From: Syncephalis plumigaleata
Lineage: Eukaryota; Zoopagomycota; Zoopagomycetes; Zoopagales; Piptocephalidaceae
Assembly (NCBI GenBank): GCA_025201365.1
Contig: JAIXMF010000002.1
Location: 1,612,001-1,676,000, forward strand
DNA length: 64,000 nt
Direction: 5' to 3'
The notes under the pieces are model-generated. The model ran no database searches, had not been told where the DNA came from, and worked only from the letters and a program-made list of their open reading frames with translations. Of this stretch, positions 1-13,076 are shown one piece after another (the first letter of the stretch is position 1; the number at the start of each line of letters is the position of its first letter). The position numbers were made by a program, and so were the translations under genes.

Positions 1-79
1 GATATAGATCAGCACAAGTGTGGCTACAAGAATCAAGGTTATTGACGATATATCAACAAGTTACTCGACCAGGATAACC

Positions 80-1372
80 ATGAAATACAACACGACTTCA
101 TTATCTGCAATCACACTATGTGTGTGCATGATGCTATCTCATCACACAAATGGCATGAATATGTGGGGTACACCATCTCCATTCATCAATAACAATCCGA
201 ATCAAATGCCAATGGCAGGACAACAATGGAATCAACAGCCAAATACAAATATGCAATTTGGAAGTAATAACTGGAATAATGTAGCTGGATCAACGCTTCC
301 GGTACTTCCAAGTAACCCTCAACCACCAGAGGAGATAACTCTAGGTACGACAATAGATCCAGGGACTAAGCGTTTATACATACATTTTCCCAAAAAGTAT
401 AATCTTGAACCGATCCAATGGCCACTTAATTACGGATCTGCCCGATATCACAAGGAAATGAAGTGGGGCAATAAAAATGCCCTTGTAGCATGCTATAAGG
501 GAAACGATCGATATGCAAATGCAAAGAGATTCTATGATGTAAGTTACAGCTATAACACTTGATATCATTGACTTACACCATCATCATTATTATTATTTAG
601 TATGTCGATAGAATAAACGCTCCGTATAATAAGCAGAAATTAGATGCTATTTTATTTAAGCGTATAGCTAATGGCCAAACGGCCGATAAGGAAATAGGAT
701 GCTTAATATTTATGCAACCTTTCAAATATGGTAACATGCAGGCTTTCATTGAACGAATGTCTACATTTGCTTCGACTAAACGATTACCGAGCATAGTTGC
801 TCGAATCATGGATGGTACGTATATCAGTAGAAGCAACGATTTGAATAATAGCGCTAATCATAACACTGTTTAGCTATTTCAACCCTTAATGAAGTAGGAG
901 TCGTGTACGGCAGCATTGTAGCAAGAAGTAAGTCATTGCTTTTATTATATGAATGAATTTAACCACTATCATAACAGATATTATGATTGCTGAAAATGCT
1001 ATGGAGCAGGTGTACGACATTAGACTACTTCACTTTGATCGTTCAACTATCCACGAGGATTTCAAAGAATTGAAGGCCAATTCCGATTTATCTCCAACCT
1101 CTAGGTTAACAGCAATCTATAACTCTTTTATTGATGATGTTCAAAGTACTAGCAATTTTATCGACTTACTATTCTCCAGCTATGGAGAAAAACTAGCCAA
1201 AGAATTTACACCTAATCCCACTATTACACCTGATGAGCTTATGAAACACAGCAAGAAACGAGAAGCTTTGAAAGCTTTAATGATTTCAATGGGCGAAGCT
1301 AACTCACCTCTGATGGTAATTAACTTCAAAATTACTTACCAATATGACCTAATAAGTGGAAAGTACGACTAG
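80..1372 (+). CDS. Secreted kinase-fold protein, probable pseudokinase (paralogue of the gene at 35.8 kb)
   Basis: Four exons (80-538, 601-814, 874-927, 978-1372) join in frame to give 373 residues. The start at 80 opens with a signal peptide (MKYNTTSLSAITLCVCMML, cleavage near residue 25). An Asn/Gln/Met/Pro-rich spacer follows, to about residue 85. From residue 105 the sequence follows a kinase fold: N-lobe, a hinge-like IGCLIFMQPFKYGNM, a catalytic-loop segment GVVYGSIVARNIMI, then LLHFDRS where DFG should be. Tyr stands where HRD has His and Ser where it has the catalytic Asp; only the loop Asn is kept. Activity is therefore doubtful. The 54-base exon 3 carries the loop, exactly as in the 35.8 kb gene. 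The secreted role is unknown; no partner is visible. Confidence 0.72.
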
Positions 1373-1976
1373 AGAATAGCCTACTTACTACGCTTAAGAT
1401 TCAACCAAAATGAAATAAACCATTTGTTTGAATGATTTTATATAGTAGCGAGCAAACAAATGCTTATTGATTGTGTATAAATGTCAAACATAAATCGATG
1501 TCAATAGCAATCGATGTAAAAGGATGATCGTGAAATACAAGGCTTTTCCCTCTGATGAACGCAGTTAGCCATTTGTTTGTATGAATAAATAATAGCTATG
1601 ATGATAAACCTTACGTATTTAGATGTGGAAGCGATAACCCTCAGCTGCTAGGATCATGACAACTACTCAATAGTAATAACAATGCGATAATGGTGTTGAC
1701 AATTGTGCAAGATTATTTATTAATAAACACAAAGACTAGCTGTGTTAATCGACTGGAAAAATCCTGTAGTGCGAAACCACATTAATACGCAAACAGAAAC
1801 ACAAACACCAATGCACATCTCTCTATTTCTTTCTTTACATTGCAAACACTCCCCCCGTAAACAGTTGGATAGACTGCTAGGAAGGAGACACAACAACGAC
1901 TGGTTCCTTTTTCTTCTTTTTTCTACTGACTACACCCCTTGCATTTGTCTATTGACAGACACTAACCTATCACACC
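1373..1976. other. Intergenic spacer
   Basis: About 600 AT-rich bases between the kinase-fold gene and gamma-SNAP. I see no ORF with coding character, no tRNA and no clear repeat. The last 200 bases are rich in C and A with CT runs and probably form the gamma-SNAP promoter and leader. Confidence 0.5.
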
Positions 1977-3578
1977 ATGAGTGAGTACAGCCGTGTTAAT
2001 GAAGCACTATACCATTTGAAGGAGGCTGAAAAGGCGTAAGTGACCACAGGAGGAAAAAAAGGATTGGTACTCATATCTGTAGTACTGTTTATTATCACCC
2101 GGCTAACTAATATAAATACGCTGTTCATTGCACGTTATAGCGCCACAAAGGGTTGGTTCAGAAAACCAGACTGGGAGATGGCAGCACAGTACTTTGAGAA
2201 GGCCGGTAAGCAGTTTAACAAAAAAGTTCTACTAGACTAGACTTGATTGTTTCCTTACCTTCTACTATTAACTAGGTGCTTCTTTTCGTACGGCGCAGCA
2301 ATATGAATCGGCTGCCAAAGCATTTACTGATGCTTCAGATGCGTACAACAAATCTAATTCGTAAGCAATATTGACTAACATTCTACAGGAGAGAGTTGTA
2401 ATCGCGTATGAATATCTATTTACTTCTCTATACATATGTGTGTATGCGATAGGCTATTCCTAGCGGCTAAAGCAATGGAGTCGGCGGGTAGTATGTATCA
2501 GCAGCAGAGACATAATGGCGACGAGAGTCGATGTGCTCATTGTTTCCGTCAAGCGAGCAATCTTTATCAAGCGCATGGCTCGTCGGATAGGGCGGCAGAG
2601 ATTCTTGAAAAGGCGGGCAAGTAAGTGATATACATGCATACATATATCAGTACGAATATATCAATATGCTGATACCTGTTAATACATTATAGTATACTTG
2701 AACCGGTTGACCCTGATGCTGGTATACAATTCTACAAGGATGCCTGCGATTTGTACGATAGCGAGGATAGAGGTCGATTTGGCATTGAAACCTTCCAAAA
2801 GACGGCCAGTGTACTATTGAAACATAAACGGTAAGCAATAGCGCTAGTTCTCTACGATACTGACGTTGCCGTGGTTACTAAATGTGCTCTGTTAATTATT
2901 TGATTTACCTTCTTTGTTAGACCAATGGAAGCTGTAGCTGTACTCCAACGACTAATCGATATTACAAAGGATCTGCGTAATAAATCGACTCAGTATCGCA
3001 TTTGTCTCAGTATTGTTATCATATTCATTTCTATGGACGACGAAGTTGAAGCGAGTAAACGATTGGATAGCTTTTCAAGGTAATACACGCATAGACACAC
3101 GTTTATACCCTTTTCTTTTATTAATATGATGTAACGCGATTCCTGTATGTTAACACACACTAGTGTTCATGGCTTTATCGGATCCGACGAGTATTTGTGC
3201 GCGATACAACTATTGGAGGGTATAGAAAAGTTCGATGCAGAAGGAATACAACAGGCGGTGCATAGTCATATTGTTAATAATCTCAATAGTGAGGTTATCC
3301 GATTAGCACGTCGTGTAGCTAGTCGATTCACAGATACGGAAAGTGATAATCGTCATAACAATCATAGTAATACTGGATTATCAGCACCATCCAATGCCGT
3401 GCCATATCGTACAAACAATACTACGTCAAATTACAATTCGAGCGATTTCTCAACACCACGTACATTGGTCGATGTCGACGATCATATACCAAGTCATATC
3501 ACCAATCCAGGACACCACGCTAATAGATCGGAACGATATGAAGAGGATGACGACGATGACGATAATGGTCTTTGTTAA
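1977..3578 (+). CDS. NAPG: Gamma-SNAP (soluble NSF attachment protein, gamma type)
   Basis: Seven exons (1977-2035, 2141-2205, 2276-2360, 2453-2620, 2693-2830, 2921-3079, 3164-3578) join in frame to 362 residues. SNAPs recruit the ATPase NSF to spent SNARE bundles so that they can be taken apart after membrane fusion. The protein is a run of TPR-like helical hairpins (AAQYFEKAG, LFLAAKAMESAGSMY, AAEILEKAG, IQFYKDACDLY). The order of these blocks and the end, an acidic Asp/Glu stretch closing in GLC, match animal gamma-SNAP rather than alpha-SNAP/Sec17. It is about 50 residues longer than the human protein because of a Ser/Asn/Thr-rich insert before the acidic tail. All introns follow GTAAG..TAG. 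Family identity is secure; the gamma subtype rests on the N-terminal motif and the GLC end. Confidence 0.88.
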
Positions 3579-3771
3579 ATTGCTTATAACATCTCGTTTA
3601 CTTGCCTAGTTGTTCGTTCTATGTTCTGTGTTCCGTGTCGTGTGTGCGTGTCATTTTATTAGAATGCTATAGGGAACTGTGTGTTTACACATTGCTTTTA
3701 TTCCGGTAGAGACTATTAATTATATATATATATTCATTCATTCATTGGCGTGATAATAAATGATTGCATTA

Positions 3772-6231
3772 TTATTCAGAATCGCTTTCATTAAATAGTG
3801 GCTCTGCATCTTCATCTAGTCTTTTTGGCGATAGTATAGACTGAGTATTAGTAATATTAGTCTCATTCTGAGTTACGCTGGTAATGGCAGATGATGATGC
3901 TCCCGTATTATGCTGCTGACCATTTGTATCTGTAGTTATGGTATTTCTTATACGTTCAGCGAATCCAGGATCTGATATACATATATATATATATGTTTAG
4001 TGCTATACGTATTATTATTATGTCAATGGATTATAATGACTAACCTTGTTGAACACGTACAGGTCCATAACGAGGATAGTAAAGTGCGGCCAATTGTTCC
4101 ACGAATTCCGCATCATCTCGCGGATGTAATCCCATATCCTCCAAATGTCTAGCCTGTATCACCGTATATCCCTCGGCATTCGACTCTTGTTCGCTTAGTA
4201 AAAAGCGTATATGTCGAAGTAGCGTGGTATTGATCGATTGGAAATAACTATACATATAGATGGATATATAAATGAATGAATATCACTATTTCGCTACATC
4301 ACCTACCCCACTAGTTCTACATTGGCATCTAATTCCTCGTAGATATCCGTCGTACTAGATAATGACGGTGTTGCAGATACCATTTCCGCTGCTGCTGCTT
4401 CTTGCGCTTCACTCGCTATTAGTGGTTCATGCTGCGCCTCGTATTCTTCTGCTGCTACACTGCCCGATGCCTCGCCCGTAGTGGCAGCGTCTAATCGTTG
4501 TTGCCACCACCGTTCTAGCATTTGCCAAAGACCTTCCTGTGCCGGAATACCCGCAAATGTTCGTGCTAAATCGCCGAATCGTCGTCGATCCGCCGTGTTC
4601 AATCGTTGTAAACTATTTAGCATGATCGTCTCGTTGGCATTAAAGTGTCCCGCGCTAATGTCCAACACTTCCCGTGATGCTTGTCCACGTTTTCTGACCA
4701 CGCGTGGTTCCACAAGTAGATCATATGTGTTACGTTTCTCGCATAGAATCTGCTCCGATGTAACTAGCATTATAATGTCACATATTACATATATTAAATG
4801 GTTACAATTAAATCTGTAATAATAGATTCCACTTACATGCCACGTAAGTATCCATTACTTGCAGTTTATGTAGATCGTTAACACCAACACAAAACATCGG
4901 CTGTAATAATTGCGGTGGATCATCTCGATCAATACAATCACTAGCCACGGATGCCAATAAACATGTGCAATATACTAGAAGATACCGTAGTCAATACACA
5001 CATATATACACATATATGCATATATGTGATTGCTGCTTACCATAGTTAGAAGCTACCGCCAATGGAGGTGATGCCATGAATAGGATTCTTTTAGCGAGTA
5101 GTGCATGTTTCCATAAAACAAAAATAGATGGACCACATTGTCCCACGAACTTTACAAACAATTTAGCTGGATGATGTGCCTAGTATAAGCATCATTAGTA
5201 TAGTAAATAGATTACTGCTATTAGTATTAATCGTTTCTTACATTAAGTCGATTATGTCTTGGTACTGATAGTGTAGGTACAGGATCATTGGAATTATTTG
5301 TTACAGATCGATTGGTACGTTTCCGTTGATTCTCGTAATACCACGTAAGTAGTTGCTTCGAGACAGCTTCATCGGCAGCGTGGAATCTACGCGCTATTAC
5401 ATTAATATAACATGAATGTGTACGCTTACTATCCCAATAGGACACTTACCGTGCTGCCTCTTGTAGAAAGTCAACATGTCGATGTAGATTAGCGTATTTG
5501 GCACCAAGTAGACCTACGGCGGCCATACGAGCACCTCGCTCCTTTACACCTTCCTCGCCTTCAAGCGGTGTATTCTCAAAGACACTAACGCCAAAATAGG
5601 TATTCTTACAAAAATAACTAGTCATTACAATAGTATCATCAGTATATCAGTAATAATAGTAATAGCAGTTGTATAACTATGCATCAAGTAATGCATTCTA
5701 TCAAATAATCCCTACATTGTATCATCTTCCACTAAATGTAATCCACTTGGTAGGGCGGAGAACTCGATACCACTCAGATCAATATCTACATGACATAGTA
5801 GAAGCATAGTTACTATGTTAGTTCCATCTTTTATATATATATATATATACATCAACTAGTTGCTTACTTTCGGGATAGGTCCATGCTACAGTATTGCCAC
5901 GATGTGTATCAAATCGAACGATAAACATGGCTAGCACGTAGTCTTCCGGGTCGTATAGTTCAACGTCCGTTTTACCAACACAAGCCGTACTACTGCTTGC
6001 ACTTGCACTGGGCGGACCCATCAATGATGACACATCCGTCGCGGTAGCCTGCTGTTTATCAGACGTAGCATTCTCCTCTTTATCCCTTAGCACTAGTGCG
6101 TTACTAATATCGTTGGCGAGTACAGCATCCTCCAACCCTTCATCCGCTATATTCGGTGAGGACACTGATGACGGATAAGCCATAACTGCCCAGGATGACG
6201 AGTTCATTGAAGTAGGCTGCGGCTCAGTCAT
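3772..6231 (-). CDS. DENND11/LCHN-family DENN protein (DUF2347)
   Basis: Nine exons (6231-5868, 5785-5716, 5617-5450, 5386-5242, 5179-5041, 4974-4837, 4763-4307, 4247-4045, 3971-3772) give 627 residues in a continuous frame. After a Ser/Thr-rich leader of about 80 residues comes the upstream DENN strand region, DYVLAMFIVRFDTHRGNTV. Family blocks follow: GIEFSALPSGLHLVEDDT, YFGVSVFENT, the helix HVDFLQEAAR, and LWKHALLAKRILFMASPPL. These are the signature of the LCHN/Anr2 family. DENN modules act as exchange factors or effectors for Rab GTPases; for this family the Rab and compartment are poorly known. Intron 3 ends at the third of several possible AG sites (5387-5389), chosen because only that one keeps frame. 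It converges on gamma-SNAP with under 200 bases between the stops. Confidence 0.85.
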
Positions 6232-6457
6232 CCTGTTGAGTAACTAGTCAATAATATTAGTAATAATGCTTGCAATGATATAAGATAAATAGAACTAATA
6301 ATACGATAGAGAATAAAGAGGAGTGGCTGCACTGTATAGGGAAAGCATAGGAAAAAGCCTGTAGAAACCAGTTAAAAAGAGACTATTTGTTAGTTATCAA
6401 AAAAATAAGGGATTATCCTACACTAGTTACTATTTCCTTTATTCTTTATTATACGTC

Positions 6458-9059
6458 ATGAGTAACCAGTATCGTTATTACAGTGATAAACGTGTATTAG
6501 ACGAGTCTGATCGTTCAGCGTCGTCGCATAAGCGAGCACGCGGTCGATCCAGCAATAATAATACTAATAGTAATATGTCAGCAATACAGCGTAATTCTTA
6601 CGTCTTAGTTGGTACTGAATTGCCAGCACTAGACGAGAAAGATACTGGCCAGTTTGTTCCTGAATGGCGACAAGAGGTAATAATTGCTGGCAGGATAGAT
6701 ATGCTGGAATATTTATACGGTTCAACGTGTAGGTTCGCGATGAAAAGGGACGACGTCGTTTTCATGGTGCTTTTACAGGTGGTTACTCGGCTGGCTACTT
6801 TAACACGGTTGGCTCGAAAGAAGGTAGGCTATGTGTTCCCATTTGTTTATCGATAAATAGACTATTCATGCTTGTGATGTTGTTACACCTAGGTTGGGCA
6901 CCATCAAGCTTCGTTTCATCGCGAAAACAACGAGCACAACAAAGTGATCAACGAGCGGAAGATTTTATGGATGAAGAGGATATCGCGCTACAAGCTGAAG
7001 ATCGACGACTGGTGGCCAAGGATACGTTTGCAGGACAGGGCGCGATAGAACGTGTGCAATCAACGCGTAAAGCCATTGAGGATGCGACAGCGAATAGCGG
7101 GTAACTAGCTGATCGGTATACAGTGCAATCTATAATGATGTAACGTATTTTGTTATCAGAGCATTAGGTGATTTAACAGCACGTATCATGGAGGATTTAC
7201 TAGTTGTACCTAGTAAGGAAACCATTGGTAGGTTTAATACTGTCATCTAATCTAATCTAGTAAATGGATAGTAATAGATCATTGTTTATACTGATATGCT
7301 GATTGATAGGTACGCTATTATTACGACGTATGGGATGGCAGGAGGGACAAGGGGCAGGACCACGTCAATCGATGCAACTAACAGGTAGATTAGCAAGTGT
7401 AGACTTGCATACTCGATAGCAAATGCTAATAGATGTATTTCACTAGTGGTAGACGATGAAGAAGATGAAGAAGGACCAAGTTATGCGACATCAATGACAT
7501 CCACAGCATCTACCATGTCTAGAATGACAGTGGCACCTGTGGATATAAGCATGGTTGAATTTACCGATAAGAAAGACTTGAATGGATTAGGATTTACGCT
7601 TACCACATTATCGGGAGAAGCAGCTCAATCATTAGAACGATTAACGGACATTTATAGCAGCAATAATACGAAAAAGCCTAGTCAATCCATGACTGGAGGC
7701 TATAGTCTATCCATTAAAGATGATGACGACGATAATGATGCTTTCATTTACGATGCACCAAAACGAAGTCAATTCAATATGACACTTGTAGATGATGAAG
7801 ATGAAGGTGAAGATGACAGATATAGCTATACGATAAAGAGCAAGACAAAGCCATCACAACCAGTATCTCAATCGGTAATAAAGTGACACACGTAGGATTA
7901 CTTTATGCTTACTCTATTGCTAACGTAGAATACCAAGTCAAAAACGATGTCTACGAAATTGCATACAAGACTAGGTCATGATGGACGTCCGTCATTGCCT
8001 GGTTATCATCTAGCAGATCAATCGAATATCATTGAGAAATGGTAGGATATGACATTCATTATAACTGATCGTTTACTAGTACTAATCACACGTATATATT
8101 ATCATTATAGGTTTGCACCACCTACAGTACCTGACGCTTTTGAGGCATTTCACTTGTTTAATGAACCAGGACCTGATGGACAACCACCGAATCGACATAA
8201 ACCAAAAATGACCGCTGGACTCGTAAGTATTATTTCATATTGTTCTTAGTAGTACAAATAGTAATAAGCACTACTTGATAGAGAGGACAGCTATTGGGGG
8301 AGACACCGTTGAAGGGACCGACACCATCTGTATTTGATTATTTGGCACCAGCTGATCGTGAACGATTACAAAAGCGTCAAGTAAATGATCAAGCTATCAC
8401 GATCGGTGCACAAACAATATCAGATAGTGATATACCTGCACTTGATCCTAAGGAGGCGCATGCTGCCCTAGAAGGATTTATGCCATTTGGTGATCAACCC
8501 AGTAAGCAAACGCGTTATCGTCGTTTCTTAGAAGTGAAAGCGGGTCGTGCCACTGAGTATTTGCCTACGCCAAAGGTGAGAATGGCGTGATTATCGCAGC
8601 AGCATTATTAATCATTTCATGTATGATGGATGCGATAGACGCAAGAGGATCAAAGTGAACGCGCGGCAATGTTACGTGAATTCTCAGAATTTATACAAGC
8701 AGCACGCATCTTCAAACCGGTAGCTGCACCTATGGCTGCTCGCTTCACAAGTGCTCAGGTAGCCATGGATGTGTTACCACCTGTTAAGACGGGATTAGTA
8801 ACAGCCGCTGATCGTGCACTTTTGTCATCGACATCAACGGCAGCACAACCAAATCCACCACCATTACTCACTAAGGTAAGTGTATATACATATAGATATA
8901 CATGTTAACTAATCATCATCGAATGAGTAGAAGAATGCGGCAGAAGAAGCTGCTGCTATGGGCATGTTTGGCGCACTCACACGTACCACACAACCTTTCA
9001 TACCTGAGCGTCTTTTACTGAAACGATTCAACTTACCAGCACCACGTTCTCAACCATAA
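6458..9059 (+). CDS. GPATCH1: G-patch domain protein of the GPATCH1 family (spliceosome-associated)
   Basis: About twelve exons, all in frame: 6458-6676, 6733-6823, 6893-7100, 7160-7227, 7310-7384, 7447-7874, 7929-8041, 8111-8222, 8282-8575, 8639-8875, 8931-9059. The N-terminal family block runs [20 protein letters not shown] then [15 protein letters not shown] and EDFMDEEDI, which is diagnostic of GPATCH1. The G-patch core is [17 protein letters not shown]. Acidic low-complexity segments follow. Later blocks [33 protein letters not shown] and [25 protein letters not shown] match the family C-terminal half. GPATCH1 associates with spliceosomes, and G-patch segments activate DEAH helicases; the partner here is inferred. 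It is shorter than the human protein because the basic C-terminal tail is missing. Confidence 0.88.
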
Positions 9060-9201
9060 TTGATCTAATCTACAATCTGTTGTTTATAATAATAGCAATC
9101 ATTATTGCACTAATTGGATTACCATTTACTCACTAGATAAATGTATACTGATCTACGTGTTTATTATACTACTATTAATTATTATTAATTGTTGCTGTTG
9201 T

Positions 9202-11809
9202 TTATTGAAATTGTTCACCATCAAATCCGGTGAATCCTGTTAACAAAAATACCGGATAGTATTCTTTCTTTTCAATTAACGAACACCCTATACATGTACA
9301 TAGACGTAGCATTATTATTATTAATCAATATGTCACCGCTTATGATTACCCTATAAATACTTACAATTCCAAGCGGATGTTAGACGACCGTCGATACAGG
9401 AACCAGCGTCGAAAAAGTTATCGGCACCTGATCCGTCGAATGCAAATCGGAAAAAGTCCGTTAATATCTGCTTACGACACTGGTGAGCATCGCCATAATA
9501 GGCCTTCACGTATTTCTCCAGACCGGCATGTTCGCTTAATCTATCGAGTTGACCGAGACATGTCACCAATGGACCCAGTATACGCGACACTTGATTATAC
9601 TTGTCGATAAACATGAGCGCATTTGGCACGTTCTTATCGCCTAGATGCACGACAGATGAACCGATCCAGTGGCCGGCCCGTTGTTGTGCTCGGTGTAGAA
9701 TGCGATGAACCGCCTTAGATACGAGCGGACACGCTTGTACTCGATTCAATCCTTGTCCCGTATCCTTTAATCGGTAACCGACACGCTCCGATAGCAAGTC
9801 TTGATCGGCCATCCACCACAGCATGAACATGTCGTGTAGTATCTCACGCCATAGCGATAGCGTTTGATGCACGTAGCGATATGTTGCTCGTGCGAATGTG
9901 TTAAACGTGCCCCGCTACGTCCACAAAGAATGGCAAGGGAATACTCGTTGGATTCCGCGGATTCCGGTCGAAAATTAGCCGTTAAATAGTGTAGCATTTT
10001 ATCGCAAGGATCGCTAATTCAATGTTAGTCGTTTGTTCGTCACTTGTCATTGCCATTATCACGATGTATATAAATGTTAGCTTACCGATTTGAACGTAGA
10101 TAACTATGATTATCACCGATACTATGCAGGCAGTTTTGTATTTCCTCCGGTGTAATTAGGGAGGACGCGTATTTTCGACTTAGCATGGCTACCGCGTATT
10201 CCTTTTGTTTGATCTCCCGTTGAATGGCAACGCGCGTCTTGCCCTCAGGTATATTTCCTTAGTTGCCGTAATGATGTAATCATCCGCTATTAACGCTAAT
10301 GCTTTGCGTTCCTCTAAGAATCGATAAACCGTTTTGATTTCATCTCTACACGAGAATTCCAATGTATCTTGTACTTCTGGAATAGCCGAATCCTATTATA
10401 AATCATTATTAGCATTAACAATAATACTGATGTAGTCTGCAATAATTACCTGTAGCATGTACATTAATTTACCATAGGCTGATCGCATCTTTTCCGGATT
10501 CATGATCTTATATCGACGACCAATCTCGAACATTCTACTAAAGAACTGCGCGTTTTCCTGAAACGTACGTTCGGCAAATAATATCTGACCGCACGATAAT
10601 CACTTGCCACCTTCGTGATAGTTGAAGGTATAGTAAGAGGAGCATTAATAGTCTACCATTTGTTTACGCCATCATTACAAACTCACCAGTAGACCCGATA
10701 TAATCGCGCATATATCTTTAATTTGATGTACCATACGCTTTACCTTATTGCCGTAATAGAGAATATCAATTTTATCGGTGTACTCGCTTACATTCAATGC
10801 TGCCTCCAATCTAAACAGCAAACAAGCAGATATTAGATCGGCATTATCATTATTACTCATGACGAGTATAATTGTAATAGTGATAGTAATAATAGTTGCT
10901 TACAGTCGAAGTAGTTTACGCTCCTCCAAGCTTAATCGTAATGGTATATACTTGGTTCTAATACAATAATAATAATTACTAACTGATCACTTGTAGTTGT
11001 ACTAATTGTTACCGTTCTAGTAGCCATTCACCGAATGTACCACCATCTGATGACACTATTTTCCCTCCTATTAAATGATTCGAATCAAGATCATTAATAC
11101 TTGTCTAATAAGCATGAGTGTTAACTAGCTATTAATGGGTATGTGTATCCATAATAGATTTGTAATTATAATACACTTACATTATTTTGCTGCTGGACTG
11201 ACGAAGATGACGAAGATAAAGCTTGCTGTTGTTGTTGTTCAGATAGAGTAGGCTCAGTAGTAGATGCATTAGGATTACTATTGTTGTTGCTGTCGTTAAG
11301 TAGCTGATCTAATGCTGCGCTCTCGTTTTGTGCGCCATCCGCGGCATGTAATAATCGAGTTGGATGCTTCTTACGATTACCCGTTCGATGTAGCATTGCA
11401 AAGCATACCTCGCAGAAATCTTCGTGACATAACTCACAATAGATGTATGCCTAGTATGTATGCATTGGTTAATCAATACTGTTGCCACTATTGCTGTTGT
11501 CTACTAAAGCAGCAGTATCCTCAATTAGGTTAGATTCTAAAGAAAACAACTTACTGCTTGGTCACGACATTCAACGCAATAGCCTTCTGGCACATCCATG
11601 TTGGCTGGTGTGTTCATACGACCATTAATCGCATCTAACGCGTCCGATTCGTCATCTTCACAATCTGTTCGGTCGGTATGCATTGCTGTAGTTGCGATCG
11701 TAGAGGAACGATCCACTTGTGCTAGTAGCACTTCCTCTTCTTTATCTAAAATATCAACTAATGATAAGCCATCTCGCTTAGTGGCCTCCAAAGATGATCG
11801 CTCATCCAT
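9202..11809 (-). CDS. UPF0652 / DUF2009 family protein with N-terminal B-box-like zinc finger
   Basis: Exon order on the minus strand is 11809-11555, 11450-11181, 11104-11013, 10957-10904, 10810-10687, then about 10620-10455, about 10395-10086, about 10020-9373, and 9288-9202. An acidic leader precedes a Cys/His zinc-binding segment (CVECRDQA, then YCELCHEDFCEVCFAMLH). Gln/Ser-rich linker follows, then the long helical DUF2009 region: WLLERTKYIPLRLSLEERK, MFEIGRRYKIMNPEKMRSA, LSLWREILHDMFMLWWM, and the end WCSLIEKKEYYPVFLLTGF. Function of the family is unknown. Three one-base losses of frame interrupt otherwise perfect family sequence, near 10590, 10258 and 9882. I treat them as probable consensus errors, but a decaying gene cannot be excluded from sequence alone. 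Confidence 0.75.
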
Positions 11810-12130
11810 TGCAAGTAAAATATAATAACGGAAAAAGGTAATAAAAAAGACAATCACCAAGTAAGAATAAAAAACGCCAACTATCGCAAAGTAAATAAAG
11901 ATTAGATTATAAAAAAGAAATAAATTGGTGAATAAGAGTGGTAGATAGAGTAAAGTCTTTATTGAAGAAAGTGTAAACAATCGTTTATCCCTCACAATCA
12001 ATAAGGCAAGAGTCAAAGAATTGATTAGTAGTGTTGAACGCAGTCATTGCCATTTACGATGAATAACCGAAATAGATGACCTAGCGACAACCGTTCTATG
12101 CTTAGCACGTATGCGTTTTTGTAGGATAGA
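11810..12130. other. Upstream region of the UPF0652 gene
   Basis: AT-rich spacer, about 320 bases, holding the promoter and leader of the minus-strand UPF0652 gene. It lies back to back with the repeat locus that starts near 12.1 kb. No other feature is visible. Confidence 0.45.
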
Positions 12131-12133
12131 GTG

Positions 12134-13076
12134 CCAGCTTTTAAAAATAAGAGTATCATCTCCAGATTTGTCTTTGAAAATGGTTGCTATGCGGGTTCTA
12201 TAGATGATCCAGATTGCGCTAATAATTGTAAAAGTGGAACAACATTACGGCAGCTGTGTAAGTAAGTGTATCTAGGAACATCTTGTATACTGCTTCACAT
12301 ATTTTGAATGCACCAAATAAGTTTTGCTCATTAACTTTATCATAATTATTACTCTCATACTAATAGTTTATTACTAGGTTACGGCAATGTTATCAGTGTA
12401 CCCGTTAATCCATTACATTCCATTCGGCTACTTGTTTATTCATCATTATCAACATACTGCGGCAATGTTATTATTGGACTCGTTAATCCCTCCCATTCGA
12501 CAACTCGTTGATTCACTACTATCAACATACTTCGACAATATCACTAATCTACTCGTTAATCCAATACATTACATTCTATTATTTGATTATTCACTATTAT
12601 CAACATACTACGGCAATGTCATTAATGTACTCGCCAATCCATTACAGTATATTGGACCATTCGTTTATTCATCATTAACAACACATTCTGACAATATCAC
12701 TAGTGCACTCGCTAGCTCACTTCGTTCCATTCCATTACCCGATCATTCATCATTACCAGCGTATTACAGCAATATCACCAGTGCACTCGCTAGCTCACTT
12801 CGTTCCATTCCATTACCCGATTATCCACAATTATCAACATACTGCGGTAATATCACCAGTGCAATCGTGAATTCATTCCATTCCATCCCATTACCTGACC
12901 GTTCATCATTGTCAACATTCTACAGCAGTATCACCAGTGTATTCGCTAATCCATTTCGCTCCATCCCATTACCTGACCATTCACTATTGTCAACGTACTA
13001 CGGCAGTATCACCAATGCGCTGGTTAACTTATTCTACTCCATTATTGGATCATTCACCATTACTGATAAAGAGTAG
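12134..13076 (+). CDS. Repeat-rich protein locus with 26-residue tandem units (hypothetical, frame interrupted)
   Basis: No known family recognised. A first segment (12141-12251) encodes a cysteine-bearing stretch, FENGCYAGSIDDPDC then NNCKSGTTLRQLC, ending at a GTAAGT donor. After a TAG acceptor at 12375-12377 a repeat array runs to the stop at 13074-13076. The unit is about 26 residues, roughly SSLSTYYGNITSALANPFRS followed by IPLPDH. Most units carry the sequon NIT, and the last four carry IPLPD. The first two units read in the frame continuous with the upstream exon. One unit is five bases short (near 12490-12520), so the other six read in another frame, with a stop at 12509-12511 in the first. 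It may be a decaying coding minisatellite, a variable surface protein, or a gene with an unseen intron. Confidence 0.4.
12378..13060 (+). repeat. 78-base tandem repeat array, about eight to nine imperfect units
   Basis: Successive units share the skeleton CAACATACTNCGGCAATATCAC ..CTCGCTAATCCATT..CATTCCATTACC, spaced 78 bases. The two units starting near 12700 and 12778 are almost identical over their second halves (GCACTCGCTAGCTCACTTCG), which shows recent duplication or conversion. Earlier units are more diverged. The period is a multiple of three, so expansion normally preserves frame. Confidence 0.8.

Noticed and set aside
9202-11809. Calling the UPF0652 gene a pseudogene because of three frame losses
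   Set aside because: All domain blocks, splice sites and the stop are conserved, and the same kind of single-base loss hits many essential genes in the window, which fits consensus error better.
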